Shown here one piece after another: positions 23,043 to 28,570 of a DNA stretch of 28,570 nucleotides (positions are counted from its first letter, which is position 1; the number at the start of each line of letters is the position of its first letter). The DNA lies in contig DASXZO010000129.1 of the NCBI GenBank assembly GCA_036501845.1, positions 1 to 28,570 of the forward strand, written 5' to 3'. The position numbers were made by a program, and so were the translations under genes. The notes beneath the pieces are model-generated. The model made no database searches, was not told the DNA's origin, and saw only the letters and a list, made by a program, of their open reading frames with translations. The stretch comes from JBBREP01 sp036501845. GTDB lineage: Bacteria > Actinomycetota > Acidimicrobiia > IMCC26256 > PALSA-610.

Positions 23043-24149
23043 CTAGGAACGAGTCCAGTGCATCGCTTCGACGGCCTGTGCAGCAGCAGCCGAGCGAGTC
23101 GAGACTCCGAGCTTGCGGTAGATGTGCTCGAGGTGTTTCTTCGCCGTATTGGGGCGCATCGCCAGACCGGTGGCGATCGCCGTGGTGGTCTCCCCGAGGC
23201 TGATGCGATGAAGCACTTCGGCCTCCCGCGCGGTGAGCCCGAGCTCCTGGAGCGCAGCGATGTCGTGCGAGGTGTTGCGCTCGTCGATCAGGAGTAGGTC
23301 GGGCTCGGTCGCCTGCCCGGGGATCAGACGCACCATCAGCCGGTCGGTGCCGCGCACGTCGACCAAGGGCTCGAGCACACGCTCGAGCGATCCCGCGGCG
23401 TAGTGCTCGCGTTCGGTGCGCAGCCATCCGAGCACGGCGACCGGCAGCAGGCCTTCGCCGGCTGACGCGAAATGCGCATGCAGCAGCTCGAGGGCACTCG
23501 GATCGGTACCGACGCCCGGCTGTTCCCCTCGCAGCGTTACCACCGCGCGGCCCTCGGTCCGAAGCGCTGCGCTGATGCTCCTGAGCGCGGCTCGATGCTC
23601 AGTGAGGATCTGCACGCTGCGGTATGCCTGCACGAGATGCGGTCGCATCGCGTCGAGTAACGACACCTCGTCATCGTCGAAATCGCGATCTCGCCGGCAC
23701 AGGGCGATGCCGACGAGGAGCGGCCGCCGCGTCGTGAGTGTGATCCCAACCTGATAGATCGCGCCGAGCGGCTCGAGGACGTGGGTGTAAAGGTCAAGCG
23801 CCTGCAGGTCGTCCAACTCGATGAAGTCGGACAAGCGGCGCGCTTGACCGTCCTTGGTTCGTTGCACGTAATCCACGAGCGGGTTTTGCGTCGCGTAAAT
23901 CGCGTAGGTCGACCAGTCCCATTCGGGTCGCACGGAATCGGTCGGGTAGAGGTCGAAACGCACGCGCTCGGCGAGAGGGTCCAACTCGTTGTAGGTGCCG
24001 AGGTCGAACGGCACGAGCGCGGCCAGCGCGGCGAGGCTCTGGCGGCCGAAGTCGTCGAGATCCTGCGCCTCGCCGATCCGGTGCACCATGCCGAGCGCCG
24101 CCGACCATTTCCGGTCCCGCGCTGCGCCCCTCACAGCGTCACCGTACAA
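23043..24149 (-). CDS. LuxR-family regulator with GAF-like sensor
   Basis: The 368-residue protein has an N-terminal sensor-like half (about 20-220) with LVPFDLGTYNEL, VRPEWDWSTY, YATQNPLVDYV, YQVGITLTTRRPLLVGIALCR and DEVSLLDAMRPHLVQAYR. This pattern recurs in GAF-type LuxR regulators. The C-terminus carries the DNA-binding domain (about 303-360): LGLTAREAEVLHRISLGETTT, RPNTAKKHLEHIYRKLGV. The effector is not evident. The start is uncertain: TTG 24149 or GTG 24134, the latter with GGTGA four bases upstream. It is divergent from the large secreted lipase gene across about 100 bases containing an inverted repeat, so regulation of that gene is a reasonable inference. Confidence 0.88.
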   Translation of the reverse strand: MYGDAVRGAARDRKWSAALGMVHRIGEAQDLDDFGRQSLAALAALVPFDLGTYNELDPLAERVRFDLYPTDSVRPEWDWSTYAIYATQNPLVDYVQRTKDGQARRLSDFIELDDLQALDLYTHVLEPLGAIYQVGITLTTRRPLLVGIALCRRDRDFDDDEVSLLDAMRPHLVQAYRSVQILTEHRAALRSISAALRTEGRAVVTLRGEQPGVGTDPSALELLHAHFASAGEGLLPVAVLGWLRTEREHYAAGSLERVLEPLVDVRGTDRLMVRLIPGQATEPDLLLIDERNTSHDIAALQELGLTAREAEVLHRISLGETTTAIATGLAMRPNTAKKHLEHIYRKLGVSTRSAAAAQAVEAMHWTRS

Positions 24150-24164
24150 GCGGAGAGCGGCGGG

Positions 24165-24188
24165 TGGGCGGGCGCACTGCTACGCCCA
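24165..24188. promoter_or_regulatory. Inverted repeat in the LuxR/lipase divergent region
   Basis: TGGGCG (24165-24170) and CGCCCA (24183-24188) are perfect inverted arms 12 bases apart. A -10-like TATAGA follows at 24195-24200, without a clear -35. It may be the binding site of the neighbouring LuxR-type regulator. Confidence 0.35.
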
Positions 24189-24248
24189 TCGGCGTATAGA
24201 CCGCGCATCTGACGCTCAATACCGTCTTCGTGGCTGAGGAGGCTGGCG

Positions 24249-27197
24249 ATGCGTAAGCGGGTTTGGCACGCAAAATGGTCGCGCCGCGCGGTTGGTCCGA
24301 GCGTCGTGCTGCTACTTGGTGTGTCGGCCGTCGTTGGCGCCCCCGCGGCGTCGGCGACCGGCAACGTGTCGATTCCGATCCAGATCGGTGTGCCGGTGCA
24401 AAGGCAGTTCTTGGAGCCGAACGGCACGCCGGGCTGCGAGCAGATGTTCTATGCCACGGCGACGATCCCCGCGGATGTTGTGAGCTACCAAGGGTCGGTC
24501 GACCTGTACAACAACGGCGTCTACGCGTTCACCGATCACTTCTTCAGCCCGGGCGACACGACCATCAGCTACGGCGACCTCACGTACGACGTCCCCGCAG
24601 GGAGCGTCGGCTGGTTCGTCTCCTATGGAGGCGGCCCCGGCCCGTGTAGTACCGATGGCTCGTTCCAGAACTTGCAACTCACGGGGCTGGTGGGCACGGT
24701 GATCTCGGGGACGGTGACGGATACGTGCGGCAATCCCGTAGCCGGTGTCGCGATGACTACGAGCGCCGTGACCTATCCACCGCGTACGCAGACGACGACC
24801 ACGGATGCGAACGGCTTCTACTCGGTTCTCGTGTATCCGAACACCAACTACTCGATCACTCCTGCGCTCAGCCCCGATGTGTTCAGTCCCCACTCTCCTG
24901 TGGTTCCCGGGCAAGGCGCGGATATCACCCAGAACTTCACGACACCCTGCTCGGTGCCGACCGTCCATCTCATCCAAGGCGCGCCGATCGTGTACCCGCA
25001 CGGCGGCACGGTCAACGCGGACTTCCAGATCTACCTCGACAGTGCCCCGACCGCTTCCGTCACCGTCGACTGGGCAACGACCGATGGCACCGCGGTCGGG
25101 GGCAACAACCCGTCCGTCGACGACTACCAATCGGGCTCAGGCACGGTGACGTTCCCGGCGGGTCAGCAGAGCGAGATCGTCAGCATTCCCGTCTACGGAC
25201 ACGCGAATGTCGGGGCCGACAAGACGTTCACGATGACGCTGTCGGATCCGCAGGGCGCGCAACTCGGGAGTGACAACTCCGTTGCCCAAGCGATCCACAA
25301 TGCCGCGGTGCTATTCATCAACGGCACGACCGTTACTGGGCCGGTCAAGGGCAAGGTGAAGGCGAACGTCATCGTGAACCTCGACGCGCCCACGACGCTG
25401 CCGGTCACCTTCTCGTACGCGACCTCGGACGACAGCGCCGTCGCGGGGACCGACTACACCGCGGCGAGCGGTACCACGACGCTGAAACCGGGCAAGACGC
25501 AGTTCACGATCCCGGTCTCGGTGCTCGCCAACGTGACCGCGACAGGCAATCGCGACTTCACGACATCGATCACCAACATCGCGACCGCGAACGTCACCGC
25601 CCCCAATCCGACGACGAACGTCACCATCACCGACACCGATCCGTCCGTTTCGGTCTCCGACGTCGTCGTCAAGCGGCCGTCGACCGGGACCGCGAAAGCC
25701 ATCTTCGCCGTGTCATTGTCCGGGGCGCCGACGGGACCGATCACGATGCACTACGCGACCGTCGACGGTTCTGCGCTCACGGGTACCGACTACAAAGCCA
25801 AGTCGGGAACGATCACGTTCTCGCCCACCGGGCCGACCACCCGGACCATCCCCATCACTGTCCTGGTCAACCCGGCCGCGTCGGGAAGCGCGACCTTCTC
25901 GCTGCAACTCACACAGGTCGTCCCCGGCTGGGCGCCGGTGACGAAGAACACCGGCCTCGCCACCTTGACATCAGGATCGCTGCTGCTCGAATCCGACCAC
26001 ACCACCGTGTGGGGCAACGGTCACGACGCCGCGATGATCACCGTCTCGACGAACGACGGCAACGGCAACCCGGTCATGAACCAGAAGATCGACCTCACGG
26101 CCAGCCCGAGCACCGGCGTCAAGATCGTGCCCGCGAACGCGAAAAGTGACGTGACTGGCCCCAACGGCCAAGCCACGTTCAAGGTCACGTCGACTGCGCC
26201 GATCGACCCGAACTCCACACCACATGCGATCACGCTCACGGCGACGACCGCCAGCTCGCCGTTCGAGGCACCCAACACGATCGACCTCACGTTCGTGCGG
26301 CACACCGTCGTTGTCCAGTTCCTCGGGATCACGACCAGCCTGGCTTGCAGCGGCGGCAATTCGTCGACGTGTACCGACCCCGATGCCGGCACGCCGACAC
26401 CGAGCGACGTCTTCGCCGGGCTCCGTGACAACGCGACTCTCAGCGGCTATACGGCGAGCGATTTCCTCTGGTACTCGTACAACGGCGGTCATGTCGATTC
26501 GAAGACCGGCGAGTGGCGCCCGTACAGCTACAACTGTGGCGACACCGCCCAGAGCTACGCCACCGACATCACACACCTCCGGTTGATGATCAACGCGTAC
26601 ACGAAGGCGAACCCGAACACCGACCTCATCCTCGTCGGCCACAGCCAAGGAGGGCTTGTCGCCTTCCAACAACTCGCACTCAACGACATCGCGCCCAGCG
26701 ACCGGCTCACCAAACTCATCACGCTCGACTCCCCACTCGGCGGCGTACCCGTCGTTGGGACAACGCTCTCGTCCATCGCCTCGGGTTGCTGGATCGGCGC
26801 CGCACCAACACAACTCGCGGCCTTGTACACGGCAGAAAACGGGACCGGGCTGTTCCCGAACCAACCCGTCGGCGACAACAGTCCGTCGCTGTGTTCGTTC
26901 CTGCTCGCATGCTCGAACCCAGCGACGAACGCACAACTGGTGCTTCAAGCGGAATCACAGGGCGTCACCGTCGACACCTTCGGCAGCACCGACGACGCCG
27001 TCTACACGCCCGGGCGCTGTACGGTCGCCGCGTACGCCGTACCGACCACACAAGTCATCACCGAAGCCGGCGGCGGCCTCAACGCACTCGGCAACGACTA
27101 CGGCGGGCTCCTCTGCATCCATAACTCCCACGTCGCTGTAGTGAGCGCGACGACCACCGACTTGTTCGACCGACTCAGCACCCAAACCGGCGGGTAG
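24249..27197 (+). CDS. Secreted Calx-beta / Ig-like / lipase multidomain protein
   Basis: The 982-residue exported protein starts with a signal peptide (MRKRVWHAKWSRR, then VVLLLGVSAVVG, cleavage near ASA-TG at 36-37). Residues 148-205 (VISGTVTDTCGNPVAGVAM, TTDANGFYSV) are a carboxypeptidase-regulatory-like fold. Three Calx-beta units lie at about 240-345, 365-465 and 470-575; each has the acidic phrase DWATTDG, YATSDDSAVAGTDY or YATVDGSALTGTDY, which binds calcium in this family. Residues 580-680 resemble an invasin/Big_1 Ig domain. The C-terminus (685-982) is an alpha/beta hydrolase with GHSQGG (nucleophile S799), a likely acid D915 or D916 in GSTDDAVY and H961 in HNSHVAVV: a lipase/esterase arrangement. 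GAGGAGG (24236-24242) precedes the ATG. Codon use in the hydrolase part is richer in A than in the Calx-beta part, suggesting separate origins. Confidence 0.9.
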   Translation: MRKRVWHAKWSRRAVGPSVVLLLGVSAVVGAPAASATGNVSIPIQIGVPVQRQFLEPNGTPGCEQMFYATATIPADVVSYQGSVDLYNNGVYAFTDHFFSPGDTTISYGDLTYDVPAGSVGWFVSYGGGPGPCSTDGSFQNLQLTGLVGTVISGTVTDTCGNPVAGVAMTTSAVTYPPRTQTTTTDANGFYSVLVYPNTNYSITPALSPDVFSPHSPVVPGQGADITQNFTTPCSVPTVHLIQGAPIVYPHGGTVNADFQIYLDSAPTASVTVDWATTDGTAVGGNNPSVDDYQSGSGTVTFPAGQQSEIVSIPVYGHANVGADKTFTMTLSDPQGAQLGSDNSVAQAIHNAAVLFINGTTVTGPVKGKVKANVIVNLDAPTTLPVTFSYATSDDSAVAGTDYTAASGTTTLKPGKTQFTIPVSVLANVTATGNRDFTTSITNIATANVTAPNPTTNVTITDTDPSVSVSDVVVKRPSTGTAKAIFAVSLSGAPTGPITMHYATVDGSALTGTDYKAKSGTITFSPTGPTTRTIPITVLVNPAASGSATFSLQLTQVVPGWAPVTKNTGLATLTSGSLLLESDHTTVWGNGHDAAMITVSTNDGNGNPVMNQKIDLTASPSTGVKIVPANAKSDVTGPNGQATFKVTSTAPIDPNSTPHAITLTATTASSPFEAPNTIDLTFVRHTVVVQFLGITTSLACSGGNSSTCTDPDAGTPTPSDVFAGLRDNATLSGYTASDFLWYSYNGGHVDSKTGEWRPYSYNCGDTAQSYATDITHLRLMINAYTKANPNTDLILVGHSQGGLVAFQQLALNDIAPSDRLTKLITLDSPLGGVPVVGTTLSSIASGCWIGAAPTQLAALYTAENGTGLFPNQPVGDNSPSLCSFLLACSNPATNAQLVLQAESQGVTVDTFGSTDDAVYTPGRCTVAAYAVPTTQVITEAGGGLNALGNDYGGLLCIHNSHVAVVSATTTDLFDRLSTQTGG

Positions 27198-27206
27198 TCA
27201 ACGGAA

Positions 27207-27722
27207 ATGATGCGAGCAGGCGGATTCGCGCTCGTGTCAACCGACCATGACGTGCCGTTCCACCGTTCGATCAGGGTGACGGTGTCGGCGGAGCCGACGG
27301 CAACGCACGCCGACTCGGCCGACGGCCGCTACGTGGCGTTCGGCTCGACGGCGACGAGCCTCGACGGCAGCGACACGAACGGCGCACGCGACATGTTCGT
27401 GCGCGCCAGCGTGACGCCGGTCGTCACGAGCGTGAGCCCGAGCTCCGCGCCCGACGGCGAGGAGGTGTTCGTGACGCTCATCGGCCACGGCTTCCTCGAC
27501 CATCCGCCGCCCAGCGTCAACTTCGGCGACGCCAACATCATCGTGGGTTCGATGAACGTGATCGACGACTCCCACGTGGGTGGCTACCTCGACATCTTCA
27601 CGAAGGCCAACCAAGGCCCCCACAACGCGCTCTTCCTCAACGCGGGCACCGGGCCGAGCAAGTATGCGGTCGGCGGCGCCACGTGCGCCGGGTGCTTCTC
27701 GGTCGACCCACCGCCACCGTGA
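27207..27722 (+). pseudogene. 5'-truncated propeller/IPT protein remnant
   Basis: The frame from ATG 27207 gives 171 residues. It begins with part of a PD40-type beta-propeller blade (ADGRYVAFGSTATSLDGSDTNGARDMFVR) and then has one IPT/TIG Ig-like domain (VVTSVSPSSAPDGEEVFVTLIGHGF, VNFGDANIIVGS). In known relatives this blade is the last of a run of six or more and is preceded by a signal peptide; here both are missing, and the start lies only nine bases after the lipase stop. I see it as the 3' end of a secreted protein gene that lost its 5' part. An independently used short protein cannot be excluded. It ends in a proline-rich tail. Confidence 0.6.
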
Positions 27723-27734
27723 CCCGCTGAGGCC

Positions 27735-27747
27735 GCGGCTCCGCCGC
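27735..27747 (+). terminator. Hairpin after the propeller/IPT remnant
   Basis: GCGGC-TCC-GCCGC is a 5-bp stem 13 bases after the stop, with no U-run. It is a weak terminator candidate. Confidence 0.35.
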
Positions 27748-27846
27748 TGGAGTCGATGAGATCAGCGCAAGCGTCGGAGCGCGCCGGTGGACGAGCAACC
27801 GACCGACGCCCTACCCTGACGCATCTCACGGGCATTGGGGCACACC

Positions 27847-28413
27847 ATGGTTTCGTTCGTTCGTCGCCACACGCTGGGACTCATCGCGATCGTGATCGCT
27901 CTGGGCGGCACGGCGTACGCCGCGAACACGGTCCGGTCGCAGGACATCGTCGACGGTCAGGTGATGACGCAAGACCTCGCCAACCGCGCCGTGAGCCCCG
28001 CCAAGACCACGTTCCGGATGGACAGCCGTTATGCGACGCAGCTGAGCACCAATTGCTACGGCGGACCGAGCATCTGGCGATACTGCGCGCCGGTGACCAT
28101 TCCCCTCCCGCCCGGTCATTGGGTCATCAAGGTGACCTCGACGGTGCAGTTCGATCCTGGCAATAGCACGGTGACGTCACAGTTCTGCCCGTCGACGCCG
28201 GGCCCGACGTGCATCCAGTCGCCTATGTGGAACACGTTCTTCCCGCGCGGCGTCACCTCGAGCACGTGGACCGACGGGGACATCGTCAGCAACGCTGCGC
28301 CGTCGACGGTGAGCTACGGAACCGCGGCCCGCTTCAGCGGCCCGGGACTCGCCGACGCCTACGTCGAGACGGTGGTCGACGTCTTCAACGAGGACTTCGA
28401 AGCGGCACCCTGA
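27847..28413 (+). CDS. Secreted protein with actinobacterial repeat-type leader
   Basis: From ATG 27847 the protein has 188 residues. The leader VSFVRRHTLGLIAIVIALGGTAYA and the following TVRSQDIVDGQV and MTQDLANRAVS form a phrase seen at the N-terminus of many exported proteins of Actinomycetota. The signal peptide likely ends at AYA-A. The C-terminal part is a beta-rich domain (WVIKVTSTVQFDPGN, TSQFCPSTPGPTC) with four to five cysteines that may form disulfides. I recognise no enzyme motif. An in-frame TTG 12 bases upstream is less likely than this ATG, which has GGGG six bases before it. Its stop is 28 bases before the convergent tRNA-like element. Confidence 0.78.
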   Translation: MVSFVRRHTLGLIAIVIALGGTAYAANTVRSQDIVDGQVMTQDLANRAVSPAKTTFRMDSRYATQLSTNCYGGPSIWRYCAPVTIPLPPGHWVIKVTSTVQFDPGNSTVTSQFCPSTPGPTCIQSPMWNTFFPRGVTSSTWTDGDIVSNAAPSTVSYGTAARFSGPGLADAYVETVVDVFNEDFEAAP

Positions 28414-28440
28414 ACCTGGTTTCGGATCCGCGGCGATCTG

Positions 28441-28570
28441 TGGGGTTAGCAAGAATCGAACTTGCGACCTCGTCCTTATCAGCAATCCGAGCCCGAGCGC
28501 TGTGCCCACCAGGGAAGATGCAGGTCCTGCACGAGCGAAACGCGTACAGTTATGTGCACGATCGCGACGT
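28441..28570 (-). ncRNA. tRNA-like structured RNA element, copy 2, cut by window edge
   Basis: This is the second copy of the element at 22739, in the same orientation. It has loop CTGATAA, stem strand GGACG, variable loop AGGTC, T arm GCAAG-TTCGATT-CTTGC, acceptor strand TAACCCC and discriminator A at 28441. Matching is gapless for 113 bases (to 28553) and then fades. The T-stem pair T-A of copy 1 is C-G here (28450/28464), and the A-U pair of the CTCA/TGAG stem is G-C (28472/28494). The ACGAG hairpin of copy 1 has one mismatch here. A matching acceptor strand GGGGTTA, if present, would lie beyond the window edge. Confidence 0.55.

Noticed and set aside
1..28570. CRISPR array, transposase, integrase or phage genes
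   Set aside because: No regularly spaced repeats and no reading frames with transposase, integrase or capsid features were seen on either strand.

Overview
The window is GC-rich DNA from a high-GC Gram-positive bacterium. Frequent GTG starts, a tRNA-Ala with encoded CCA, and secreted proteins with the actinobacterial ALGGTAYAA-type leader point to Actinomycetota. I favour an Acidimicrobiia-like lineage, but that is inference because no rRNA or marker gene is present.

Layout. 1-2181: a DinB-like gene cut by the left edge, a frameshifted VOC (glyoxalase-fold) gene, tRNA-Ala(UGC), a saccharopine-dehydrogenase-like oxidoreductase and a 49-residue membrane peptide overlapping it by ATGA. 2237-5125: a four-PAS GGDEF-EAL cyclic-di-GMP protein. 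5207-6597: plus-strand universal stress protein, SnoaL-like protein and thioredoxin. 6611-9359: a minus-strand PIG-L type deacetylase downstream of a DUF2723/TMEM260-like membrane protein. 9401-12098: a NarL-type response regulator, two adjacent palindromes and a secreted parallel beta-helix protein.

12190-18566 is a minus-strand block that looks like one operon: Sfp-type phosphopantetheinyl transferase, a fused acetoacetyl-CoA-synthetase-like adenylation / carrier / thioesterase protein (GTGA overlap between the two), a hybrid histidine kinase with a periplasmic sensor, and a 99-residue orphan dimerisation/phosphoacceptor-like protein. This is a minimal carrier-protein pathway that brings its own activating enzyme and sits with a sensory kinase.

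18758-28570 holds a DUF4352-like lipoprotein, a DUF4242-like small protein, a large LuxR/ATPase (LAL) regulator, a GAF-like/LuxR regulator divergent from a 982-residue secreted Calx-beta/lipase protein, a truncated propeller/IPT remnant and a secreted protein. A 113-nt repeat occurs at 22739-22851 and at 28441-28553, in the same orientation and without gaps, with its border exactly at the 3' end of a tRNA-Ile(GAU)-like 3' half. Four of the six differences in its best-conserved 65 nt fall into two compensatory base-pair changes, so I read it as a structured RNA or an RNA-derived element rather than a normal tRNA. This and the AACS-carrier-thioesterase operon are the two most unusual items. I see no CRISPR array, transposase or integrase.
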